From NCBI RefSeq assembly GCF_030690725.1, contig NZ_JAUYGD010000062.1:1-64000 (forward strand): DNA of 64,000 nucleotides, given 5' to 3'. Below the pieces are notes generated by a model. The model searched no databases, was not told the DNA's origin, and worked only from the letters and a program-made list of their open reading frames with translations. The stretch is from Pseudomonas sp. Lineage in GTDB: Bacteria; Pseudomonadota; Gammaproteobacteria; Pseudomonadales; Pseudomonadaceae. Positions 27,387 through 34,883 of this stretch are shown in pieces. The position numbers were made by a program, and so were the translations under genes. Each line of letters starts with the position of its first letter. The first letter of the stretch is position 1.

Positions 27387-27871
27387 CAATTTTTCAAAAC
27401 GAGCAGTATGGCTCTGAATTTGATTGCTAGGGTCATGTTGTTTTCGTCACTGCTCTGACCTTAAAAGTCGCCCCAACACAGGGTAAACACCGGACCGCAA
27501 TACACTCGAGGCCGGATGGCGATCGCCATTGACGCCCAATTCCAGAAATAGGCACTCTCAACTCCGCGTGACTTTTTTCGTCAACTGGATGACAAAAAGA
27601 TTCGAACTTATCAATCCGCTATCCCGGCAGGACAGTTCTGTTCATTTTAAATCTTGATTGTCCCCAGGGCGCTCTCAATAGTTGAACCCCTGTGGGTCGG
27701 CTTGACGATGTACTCCATCAAATCAATAAAACTCGGTACAGCCGAATATCACGGCTATCCAATAAATCCGGTGGTCAGCACGATCCGTTTGTTTGATGCA
27801 CTCATGGAATGACGCACCTCTACTACGTGTCACGCCTTACGAGTGCTGCCAAGCATAAAGGAGTGACCACC
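27387..27871. other. Long intergenic region before the alpA-parA operon
   Basis: About 485 AT-rich bases, likely to hold the main promoter of the ICE maintenance operon. Seen: a perfect 14-base palindrome ATGGCGATCGCCAT at 27516-27529, a TGACTTTTTTCGTCA dyad at ~27569, and CCGAATATCACGGC-type short dyads near 27742. AAGGAG precedes the AlpA ATG. No coding region is supported. Confidence 0.5.
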
Positions 27872-28081
27872 ATGTCCACTGAGCACACCCCAGTTGCGGA
27901 GCGCCGTATTCTCCGCCGCGCCGAGGTTGAAGCCAAAACCGGATTTAAACGCGCACATATTTACAATTTGATGAAAGAAGGCAAATTCCCCAAAGCCTTA
28001 CGCCTGGGGATTCGAGCCGTTGGCTGGGACTCTGCCGAAATCGACAACTGGATCACCGAACGCCTCAAAGAGCGCGTTTGA
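27872..28081 (+). CDS. AlpA-family regulator / excisionase-like DNA-binding protein
   Basis: 69 aa with the winged-helix AlpA signature RRAEVEAKTGFKRAHIYNLMKEGKFPKALRLG and a closing W-xx-AEIDNWI motif. AlpA/MerR-like proteins of this size activate integrase expression or act as recombination directionality factors in P4-like elements. The ATG at 27872 follows AAAGGAG; an upstream ATG at 27809 in the same frame has no such site. It is 30 bases ahead of parA, the first gene of the maintenance operon. Confidence 0.88.
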   Translation: MSTEHTPVAERRILRRAEVEAKTGFKRAHIYNLMKEGKFPKALRLGIRAVGWDSAEIDNWITERLKERV

Positions 28082-28111
28082 CGCCGCTCCACTACGGACA
28101 AGGAGCGAGCC

Positions 28112-28975
28112 ATGCAGGTGATCGCCATCATTTCGACGAAGGGCGGAGTCGGTAAAACCACCGTCGCTGCCAACCTCGGAGGCTTCATCGCTGACGCAGG
28201 CCTGCGGGTGCTGCTGATCGACCTCGACGTGCAGCCCACGTTGTCGTCCTACTACGAACTCACCCACCGCGCCGCCGGCGGCATCTACGAGCTGCTGGCA
28301 TTCAACGAGCAAACACTGCCGCAGCTGGTATCACACACAAATGTCACGGGGCTGGATGTGGTGCTGTCCAACGATGAGCACCAGCAACTGGGCACACTGC
28401 TTCTGCATGCTGCCGACGGCCGCTTGCGCCTGCGCAACCTGCTGCCGCTGTTCCGACCGCACTACGACCTGGTGCTGATCGATACACAGGGCGCACGCAG
28501 CGTCATGCTGGAAATGGCCATGCTCGCCGCAGACATGGCCGTATCCCCGATCACCCCTGAAATTCTGGCTGCCCGCGAACTCCAGCGCGGCACGCTGCAA
28601 ATGATCGACGCGATCGCGCCCTACCGCTACCTAGGTATCCAGCCTCCACCACTGCATTTACTGCTCAATCGCGTACCAGCCATCTCGTCGAACGCCAAGC
28701 TGGTTCAGCAGACGCTACGGCTGATCTTTCGTGAGCACCATGAGGTCCAGATACTGCGCTCCGAGATCCCCGCCATCGAGGCCTTCCCTCGCGCCGCCAC
28801 GTCGAGCCAACCAGTACACAGGGTTGAATACCGACGCCCGTCTGGGCGTCAGGCACCGGCGGCCCTGGAAACCATGCGCGCCCTTGCCAGCGAGCTTTGC
28901 CCGCAATGGCAGGAGCAGTTTGACCGCGTGACCGGCCGAACTGGCAGGAGGCATTCAAATGTCGAGCGCTCATGA
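28112..28975 (+). CDS. parA: ParA-family partition ATPase of the ICE
   Basis: 287 aa cytoplasmic deviant Walker ATPase: KGGVGKTTVAANLG (residues 10-23), LLIDLDVQPTLSSYY (A'), and VLIDTQGA (B). In ICEs of this class the Soj/ParA protein stabilises the excised circular form. The gene overlaps the HicA-like gene by 17 bases, so the ParA, HicA-like and ParB genes are tightly coupled. Confidence 0.92.
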   Translation: MQVIAIISTKGGVGKTTVAANLGGFIADAGLRVLLIDLDVQPTLSSYYELTHRAAGGIYELLAFNEQTLPQLVSHTNVTGLDVVLSNDEHQQLGTLLLHAADGRLRLRNLLPLFRPHYDLVLIDTQGARSVMLEMAMLAADMAVSPITPEILAARELQRGTLQMIDAIAPYRYLGIQPPPLHLLLNRVPAISSNAKLVQQTLRLIFREHHEVQILRSEIPAIEAFPRAATSSQPVHRVEYRRPSGRQAPAALETMRALASELCPQWQEQFDRVTGRTGRRHSNVERS

Positions 28976-29195
28976 ACTCTGCCGCGGTCACAAGCGATTA
29001 CTGCCACTGATCGAATTCGCCTTGAGTGAGGGCTGGGAAGTCCGCCGCACACAGGGAGGGCACCTGAAATTCGTGAAGTCTGGCCTGCCGCCGATCTTCA
29101 CCAGCTCAACAGCGAGTGATCACCGGGCAAGCCAAAATGCCTGGGCGCGCCTTCGCCGGGCCGCACGGTGCCTGTCGGGAGACCTGAATGGCTGA
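28959..29195 (+). CDS. HicA-like small RNA-binding protein between parA and parB
   Basis: 78 aa. The segment EFALSEGWEVRRTQGGHLKF matches the HicA fold, in which a glycine-histidine pair (GGHLKF) marks the RNase active site of the mRNA interferase toxin. It overlaps parA by 17 bases and parB by 8 bases. No HicB antitoxin lies beside it. It may have been recruited for another role in ICE maintenance. Assignment rests on motif resemblance only. Confidence 0.65.
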   Translation: MSSAHELCRGHKRLLPLIEFALSEGWEVRRTQGGHLKFVKSGLPPIFTSSTASDHRASQNAWARLRRAARCLSGDLNG

Positions 29196-30864
29196 TGTCA
29201 CTCCCCAGGAAATGGCCGGCAAGCTGATGGCTGAGGGGTTCTCCCGTTCCGGCCCTGTCGCACAGGTGTTGAGCGACCCCGTTACCGACACCCCGATGGT
29301 TGTCACACTCGATGATCTGCGTCCCTATGAGCTTGATCCACGCCTGACGCGCAATCCGCTCTATGACGACATAAAAGCGTCCATTCGTGAACGTGGCCTT
29401 GATGCTCCGCCGCCGATCACCCGGCGTCCCGGAGCAGACCACCTCATCATTCGTAACGGCGGCAATACCCGGCTCGCCATCCTGCGAGAGTTGTGGTCAG
29501 AAACGAAGGAGGAGCAATTCTTCCGAATCTACTGTTTGTTCCGTCCCTGGCCGGAACGCGGCGAAATCATCGCGCTTACAGGCCACCTTGCCGAAGGTGA
29601 GTTGCACGGTGGACTGACATTCATCGAGCGCGCGCTCGGCGTTGAAAAAGCCCGCGAACTGTACGAACTCGAAAGTGGCAAGTCGCTGTCACAGTCAGAA
29701 CTCGCCCGCCGCCTCAGCGCCGACGGCTACCCAGTTCCGCAGTCCCACATCAGTCGCATGCAAGACACCGTGCGCTACCTGCTGCCCACCATTCCCAACG
29801 TGTTGTACAAAGGGCTGGGCAGGCATCAAGTTGAACGGTTGGCGGTATTGCGCAAAGCGGCCGAACTCACCTGGGAAAAATATGCGTGCGGAAAGGCCTT
29901 GACCACCGACTTCGAGACGCTGTTCCACGATGTCCTCGCACCATTTGATGGACAGCCAGACTCCTTTTCTGGCGGTCGCGTTCAAGACGAACTGATCGGT
30001 CAGATGTCCGAGCTGCTCGGTATCGACTACAACGTGCTGGAGCTTGATGTCGACAGCACCGGAAACCGCCAGCGTGCGGTAAGCACTCCACCACCGCTGC
30101 CAGTCGAAGCCACGACCGTCGTAACCGCCATCAAAACTGACAAGGTGCCCACTACCCCACCAGCTTCAGCTCGGAACGATAGCGCTGCAGCAGACGCTTC
30201 AGGAGCAGCCCCTAACGACACAACCGCCCCACCACTTCAGGTGCAGTCAGCGGAGACACATCCGGCCCAAGGAGCAGGTGACACCGAAGCCCGCCTGCAG
30301 GGCCACATCATTTCCCCCGCCGACAGCACGGAGCGGTTACAGGCCATCCAGCAACTGGTTGCCGAACACACCGGCGAGCCTCTATCCGCCTTCACAGACA
30401 ATGTACTGCAGGCGATTCCCGTACAAGCCGGTGGACTGTTCCCGATCAGCGACGTCTGGTACATCGAACCGGGACTTGATTCGCCAGATCGCCTGCGCGT
30501 CCACATTGCTCAATTCGCGCAGGAGATCGCCGGGGAAGCCCAACTGGTCGACCGCATCGAAGCGGTCATGGCCGGCATAGGTTTCACCTGCACCCCGCCC
30601 CTCCAGGACACGCCTATATCCGCCTTCGGCCACATGGTGTTGGCGTTGTTGCACGCATTGAGTATCCACTACGCCACCGAGCCCGATCAGGGTGGTCTTC
30701 GCCTGGACGACAGCCTCGGGGCACTGTTGCTGGGAACCGACATCAGGGACGCAGAAGCCCTACCCCGCCTGAGCGATAACGGCTTGGTCAAGTTGTTCCG
30801 TCTGATCCGGCTGGCACGCCGGCTGTTGGATCTGGAGGCCAATCCAGATGGGACCAACCACTGA
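29188..30864 (+). CDS. parB: ICE ParB-family protein (PFGI-1 class)
   Basis: 558 aa. The N-terminal ParB/Srx-type domain has LDDLRPYELDPRLTRNP (~35-52) and RNGGNTRLAILREL (~89-102), followed by a helix-turn-helix (~150-200; SQSELARRLSADGYPVPQSH). A Pro/Ala/Thr-rich linker (~295-375) and a C-terminal helical domain complete the long form seen in ICE-encoded ParB proteins. Partner of the ParA gene just upstream, with which it is translationally coupled through the small HicA-like gene. Confidence 0.9.
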   Translation: MADVTPQEMAGKLMAEGFSRSGPVAQVLSDPVTDTPMVVTLDDLRPYELDPRLTRNPLYDDIKASIRERGLDAPPPITRRPGADHLIIRNGGNTRLAILRELWSETKEEQFFRIYCLFRPWPERGEIIALTGHLAEGELHGGLTFIERALGVEKARELYELESGKSLSQSELARRLSADGYPVPQSHISRMQDTVRYLLPTIPNVLYKGLGRHQVERLAVLRKAAELTWEKYACGKALTTDFETLFHDVLAPFDGQPDSFSGGRVQDELIGQMSELLGIDYNVLELDVDSTGNRQRAVSTPPPLPVEATTVVTAIKTDKVPTTPPASARNDSAAADASGAAPNDTTAPPLQVQSAETHPAQGAGDTEARLQGHIISPADSTERLQAIQQLVAEHTGEPLSAFTDNVLQAIPVQAGGLFPISDVWYIEPGLDSPDRLRVHIAQFAQEIAGEAQLVDRIEAVMAGIGFTCTPPLQDTPISAFGHMVLALLHALSIHYATEPDQGGLRLDDSLGALLLGTDIRDAEALPRLSDNGLVKLFRLIRLARRLLDLEANPDGTNH

Positions 30865-30882
30865 AACAGGCCGGAGGGAACC

Positions 30883-31443
30883 ATGTCGACACCTCATCCG
30901 CTTAATCAAGCTGTCGTCGCACAAGCTCTGCACGATCTGCGCAACGGCCAACTTCGCCGCTGCCAATCGATGGGCTTCAGCGAGCGGGAACTGGACGTAC
31001 TGAAGCAACCCGCGCTGGTGAGCCTGCTGGCCAATGCCCAGGTGCCGTGGTGCTCTGTGACAGTGAATACGGACGTCCTCTGGCGCTTGGTCAGCCAGAT
31101 GAATGACATCGAGCACGAGATCGCCACTGTCGATCGCATGCTGCGTTTGGGGGCCAGTACTGAAATGGTCAGCAAGTTCTACGGACTGACCCATCAGGAA
31201 GTCGCTCTGCGCCGCGACATCATTAAACTGCCTAAGCGCCGGGGGCGACACCCGGTTCTGAATGAAGAACAAGAGATCACTCTGTGGAAGCAATGGAAAT
31301 CCGGCTTTACGGAACGCGGCATCGCGCTGGATGACGACAGCACAATGCTGGAACTGACGATGGATCTGGCCGAGGCCTTATCGTTGCCCATGTCCGTGAT
31401 ATGGGCTGCGATAGGAAGCTGGATCGACCAAGGCCTGGTGTAG
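30883..31443 (+). CDS. DUF2857 domain protein
   Basis: 186 aa soluble protein found next to parB in this ICE class. Visible: DLRNGQLRRCQSMGFSERELDVL at the N-terminus, RMLRLGASTEMVSKFYGLTHQEVALRR with a helix-turn-helix look (~85-115), then a basic KLPKRRGRHP segment. A DNA-binding regulator or replication accessory role is plausible. GGAGG-like ribosome-binding site before the ATG; 18 bases after parB. Confidence 0.82.
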   Translation: MSTPHPLNQAVVAQALHDLRNGQLRRCQSMGFSERELDVLKQPALVSLLANAQVPWCSVTVNTDVLWRLVSQMNDIEHEIATVDRMLRLGASTEMVSKFYGLTHQEVALRRDIIKLPKRRGRHPVLNEEQEITLWKQWKSGFTERGIALDDDSTMLELTMDLAEALSLPMSVIWAAIGSWIDQGLV

Positions 31444-31446
31444 GCC

Positions 31447-32616
31447 ATGGTCCCGCCGACAGGCCCCGTCCCTCTCTCAGCGCTGCTCGACGACGCTCTA
31501 CGGCACCTGCCCCCCAGCAAGGACAGCAATCCAGTCGGCGACGGATTCCTCTACAGCGGCAATCGCCATGAAAGCGTACCCCGTGCGCTGTTTCTTGATA
31601 GGCGTTTGACGCCGCTGGAACGCAACGCCTGGCAAGTGTTCCGGCTCCTGCTCAACGATGATGGAGTCACTGCATTCCCCACCTACGATCAATTGCGCCC
31701 CTACCTGGCATCGACACCTTGCGCGGAGCAGGCATCGCACGAAACGGTGGCACGCGCATTGACGCTGCTGCGCCTGACGCGCTGGCTCAGCCTCGTGCGC
31801 CGCCGGCGTGATCCGAAGACCGGCCGCATCAAAGGCAACTTATACGTCCTGCACGATGAACCGCTCACGCCCTACGAGGCCATGCAGCTTGACCCGGAAT
31901 ACCTGGGGCTGGTGAGCCACGCGCTCGACCACGCCAGCAAAGCGATTCAGCGGGTGGGCTACCACGCCATCCAGGAACTCACCGAAGACCCAATGCTCAG
32001 CGGCCGTATACTGCCAACACGCCTGCAGGTACTGACCCAGCGCATGGCCCAGGGCGGTATATCCTTACGCGAAAGTTATCCACAGGCGCAGACTTCCCAC
32101 GAATCCGAAGAAGGCTACGAGGCCCTTCTTCGGAATGGCGAGCCGCCGTCTTCGGATTCCGAAGCAGGAATGAACACCAGCAAAACCGCCCCTCTTCGGA
32201 ATCCGAAGCAGGACCGTACTGAAGTACTTAGTACTCGTATAAATAAATCAGTACGTACGGTACCGCGTGCGCGAGAACTCCAGGGCCTGCAACTGCCTGA
32301 GCGCTTCCTGGCGTTGAAGGATGAACAACAGGCCGGCGCTCTAGTGGCCCTGCAACAGGTCGAATCTGAGCAGCGCCAGGCCGTGCTCGACGAATGGGCC
32401 GTGCGCTGTCGCAACAGCGAGGTGCGCAAACCTGCCGGCTACCTGTTCGGCATCATCCAGGCCGCCATTCGCGGCGAATTCAAAGCGTGGGCTGGACAAG
32501 GGCAGAGCAATGCCGTTGCCAACACCCCACCTCCCGAGCCCCCTTCTCGACCGGCGAACCCCGAAGTCGTCCAGGCACACCTCGCCCATCTGCACGCCCT
32601 GCTGAACCAGAAATGA
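31447..32616 (+). CDS. STY4528-family pathogenicity-island replication protein
   Basis: 389 aa. The N-terminal half holds a replication-initiator-like winged helix (FLDRRLTPLERNAWQVFRLL, ~55-75; HETVARALTLLRLTRWL, ~98-114) and a DPKTGRIKGNLYVLHDEPL block; the C-terminal part is low complexity followed by a helical segment. This is the STY4528 type found near parB in SPI-7/PFGI-1-like elements, thought to support replication of the excised element. It starts 3 bases after the DUF2857 gene. A perfect DnaA-box sequence TTATCCACA occurs inside it at 32076-32084, perhaps by chance. Confidence 0.82.
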   Translation: MVPPTGPVPLSALLDDALRHLPPSKDSNPVGDGFLYSGNRHESVPRALFLDRRLTPLERNAWQVFRLLLNDDGVTAFPTYDQLRPYLASTPCAEQASHETVARALTLLRLTRWLSLVRRRRDPKTGRIKGNLYVLHDEPLTPYEAMQLDPEYLGLVSHALDHASKAIQRVGYHAIQELTEDPMLSGRILPTRLQVLTQRMAQGGISLRESYPQAQTSHESEEGYEALLRNGEPPSSDSEAGMNTSKTAPLRNPKQDRTEVLSTRINKSVRTVPRARELQGLQLPERFLALKDEQQAGALVALQQVESEQRQAVLDEWAVRCRNSEVRKPAGYLFGIIQAAIRGEFKAWAGQGQSNAVANTPPPEPPSRPANPEVVQAHLAHLHALLNQK

Positions 32617-32649
32617 CGGTATAGGAAACCTCCCTGGATCACCTTGGCA

Positions 32650-32666
32650 CTATCCCCAGGGGATAG
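32650..32666. repeat. Palindrome CTATCCCCAGGGGATAG, copy 1
   Basis: Perfect 17-base palindrome with central A, in the space between the STY4528-type and PFL_4669-type genes. It is followed by GTT-like TTGTAACAGACAGCCTTCC, which recurs after copy 2 at the same distance. Confidence 0.75.
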
Positions 32667-32749
32667 TTGTAACAGACAGCCTTCCCAGCCCGCACCCGGC
32701 TGGCACCTCCCATCGCTGCGCCAGCCCGACCGACTGGAACTCCATGGAA

Positions 32750-32766
32750 CTATCCCCTGGGGATAG
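32750..32766. repeat. Palindrome CTATCCCCTGGGGATAG, copy 2
   Basis: Same palindrome as copy 1 with central T, exactly 100 bases further on, again followed by TTGCAACAGACAGCCTTCC and an ACCCGGCTGGCA block. The pair lies upstream of the gene at 32886 and is a good candidate for an operator pair or for a duplicated hairpin. Confidence 0.75.
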
Positions 32767-32885
32767 TTGCAACAGACAGCCTTCCGCTCGCAAAACCCGG
32801 CTGGCATCGAGTGCGGTTTGTTGACTGACCGCCTTCCGTCCGCTGCCCAAGCTGGCGACTCGTTCCGCTACCGCGAGTCGTCCCC

Positions 32886-33677
32886 ATGGCCACCGACAAC
32901 ACCTTGCAACTGAATCTCGGATCGCTACGCAGTGCAATGTCGCTGACGCTGCACACCCATCACGCCTCACGCATCTGGCACGGTCGGACGGCCAGCGACG
33001 GAAAACCCGGCATCGTCGGCTTGAACGGTTTCATCGCCATTGCCAACAAGATCAAGCGCGGCTCCGAGCAGGACGACCCTTACTCCGACTGGTGGATGCT
33101 GAGGGTTGAGGAAAAGCTGACGCAGACCAAGGACACGTTGCAGGCCTTGCGCGAACAGGTCGACCAGGCCTTGGCCGACGTGCCGCCAGCGCTATCGCTG
33201 GGTGAGAACATGAACGTGCAGCCGGTGAAGCTGCCGCTGTTCGTGAACGCGCAGCTCGGCTTCCTCGCGGTGTACCTGCTGGCCGACTATGACGACCTGG
33301 CGCGCAAGCTGATCCTGGCCCACCACACCGCGCTGATTGATCGCAGCACGCTCGAACGCTGGCTCAACGAAGGGGCTCACGCACTGCGCAGCCTGTTCTC
33401 GCTGGCACAGCAGTTTCGCTACTCGGGCTGCACCAGGGACGATTTCGCTGCCAAGAATGCCGCAGCCAGGGCGGCCATCGAGAAACTCGGCGAACTACCG
33501 CAGGACGTGCTCGAAGGCACCCTGCGCTCCCGCTACGCACCTCCCATCATCCGGCGCTCGGCGCTGGCCGCCTCTGCAAGCCAGGAAGCAGAGGATGCCA
33601 GCGCCGACGACTTCCCGGTGGAAGACGCCGATAACCCGGAGGCTGCAGCAGGTGAAAATGAGGATGCGCCAGTATGA
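32886..33677 (+). CDS. ICE protein, PFL_4669 family (TIGR03761)
   Basis: 263 aa soluble protein of the conserved ICE backbone; it shows SLTLHTHHASRIWHGR near the start and NGFIAIANKIKRGSEQDDPYSDWW (~45-68), the hallmark of the family, then a helical middle and an acidic C-terminal tail. Function unknown. First gene after the palindrome pair and coupled to the DUF3158 gene by a 4-base overlap. Confidence 0.85.
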   Translation: MATDNTLQLNLGSLRSAMSLTLHTHHASRIWHGRTASDGKPGIVGLNGFIAIANKIKRGSEQDDPYSDWWMLRVEEKLTQTKDTLQALREQVDQALADVPPALSLGENMNVQPVKLPLFVNAQLGFLAVYLLADYDDLARKLILAHHTALIDRSTLERWLNEGAHALRSLFSLAQQFRYSGCTRDDFAAKNAAARAAIEKLGELPQDVLEGTLRSRYAPPIIRRSALAASASQEAEDASADDFPVEDADNPEAAAGENEDAPV

Positions 33678-34231
33678 CGACCACCTCGACTTCTGCGGCA
33701 GCTCGTCGCTTTCACCCCCTGGAACAGGCTGACTTCCAGAAACTGGAACAGGCGGCCTATCTAAAAGGCCTTTTACGTCCCTTTCCTTTTAAAGGTAAGG
33801 GGACTCTTACCGAGTGGGCCAGCCAGTGCTACGCGTTGCGCGACGGCTTGATCGAACTGGCGCAGCGGCGCGTTCTGGCGCAAGCGGTCGACTATCCCTT
33901 CCGTCTGCTGCCCGTTGAACTGGCCCAGCAAACCACTGGCGCAGGCACCGTGTTTCTGCGCTGGCGCAGGCCAGACCGCTCTGCCATGGGCGTGGCGTTG
34001 TGGCAGGCGCTGATCACCAGCCCCGCCACTCCCGACACGCTGATCGACGACCTCTACGCCATGGAGGTCCAGCGCATCGTGCTGAACATGCAGATCAGCC
34101 TCCTGCACACGCTGGGCCGCCAGGCTCACGAATGCGCCAGCAAGGTGGCCCAGGCCGAATCGACTTACCTGCAGCGCTTCCCCGGAAACGCTGCGTCCAT
34201 CCGCACCACAAGTTCCAAGGAGTCACTATGA
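33674..34231 (+). CDS. DUF3158 family ICE protein
   Basis: 185 aa, overlapping the preceding gene by 4 bases and the ssb gene by 4 bases. Core features: FHPLEQADFQKLEQAAYLKG at the N-terminus, FPFKGKGTLTEWASQC, and LRWRRPDRSAMGVALW in the middle. This family sits between TIGR03761 and ssb in related ICEs. No function is established. Confidence 0.82.
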   Translation: MTTTSTSAAARRFHPLEQADFQKLEQAAYLKGLLRPFPFKGKGTLTEWASQCYALRDGLIELAQRRVLAQAVDYPFRLLPVELAQQTTGAGTVFLRWRRPDRSAMGVALWQALITSPATPDTLIDDLYAMEVQRIVLNMQISLLHTLGRQAHECASKVAQAESTYLQRFPGNAASIRTTSSKESL

Positions 34232-34623
34232 GCACGCACTTTGTTGGCGAAGGCAACATCGGTTCTGCGCCGGAATTCAAGGAGTTTCCGAACGGCAATG
34301 ACGAACCACGACGGTTGTTGCGTTTGAACGTGTATTTCGACAACCCCGTTCCTACCAAGGATGGCTATGAAGATCGCGGTGGGTACTGGGCACCCGTAGA
34401 GCTGTGGCACCGCGAGGCTGAACACTGGCAAATGCTGTATCAGAAAGGCATGCGTGTGCTGGTGGAAGGTCGCACGGTGCGCGATGAATGGGAGGACGCC
34501 GACGAGAACGAGCGCGTGACGTTCAAGATCGAGGCTCGACGCGTCGGCATCCTGCCGTACCGCATTGAATCAGTGATGCTGAGCCCGAAACAGGCCAGCG
34601 ATCCAGCCCACCCTGCGGAGTGA
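34228..34623 (+). CDS. ssb: Single-stranded DNA-binding protein of the ICE
   Basis: 131 aa OB-fold protein: HFVGEGNIGSAPEFKEF, RLLRLNVYFDN, WAPVELWHREAEHWQMLYQKG and VLVEGRTVRDEWED follow the SSB core. It lacks the acidic DIPF tail of chromosomal SSB, as ICE versions often do. Likely coats the transferred strand or assists replication of the excised circle. Its ATG overlaps the stop of the DUF3158 gene. Confidence 0.88.
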   Translation: MSTHFVGEGNIGSAPEFKEFPNGNDEPRRLLRLNVYFDNPVPTKDGYEDRGGYWAPVELWHREAEHWQMLYQKGMRVLVEGRTVRDEWEDADENERVTFKIEARRVGILPYRIESVMLSPKQASDPAHPAE

Positions 34624-34639
34624 TGCCTGCAGCACACCT

Positions 34640-34672
34640 CAGTGGAACTATCCCCAGGGGATAGCTCCACTG
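34640..34672. repeat. Palindrome copy 3, extended to 33 bases
   Basis: CTATCCCCAGGGGATAG at 34648-34664 is flanked by inverted CAGTGGA (34640-34646) and TCCACTG (34666-34672), giving a 33-base dyad just after ssb. It closes the three-gene block that copies 1 and 2 open. Another CAGTGGAAC/GTTCCACTG pairing is possible with 34674-34682. Confidence 0.75.
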
Positions 34673-34883
34673 AGTTCCACTGAATTCCAGCGCCCCTGTG
34701 AAACGAAGCTTCTGGTGATTGAGCAACTGTCACCTTGTCTCCTCCTCTAAAACACGGATTCAGACCATGCTGTAGCGGAGAGTGCACTGCTGCGGACCAC
34801 TGCCTATCCGACTCAACCAATACACGTTGAAGAACGTGACCGGCAGAAAGCGGCCAGGAGCAGGGCCATTACTGCCGAAAACA

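Noticed and set aside
32076..32084. DnaA box TTATCCACA inside the STY4528-type gene as an origin
   Set aside because: A single nine-base match inside a coding region with no AT-rich element or neighbouring boxes; can occur by chance.
32640..34680. CRISPR-like reading of the CTATCCCCNGGGGATAG repeats
   Set aside because: Only three copies, two of them 100 bases apart, irregular spacing and no cas genes; they are dyads, not a CRISPR array.
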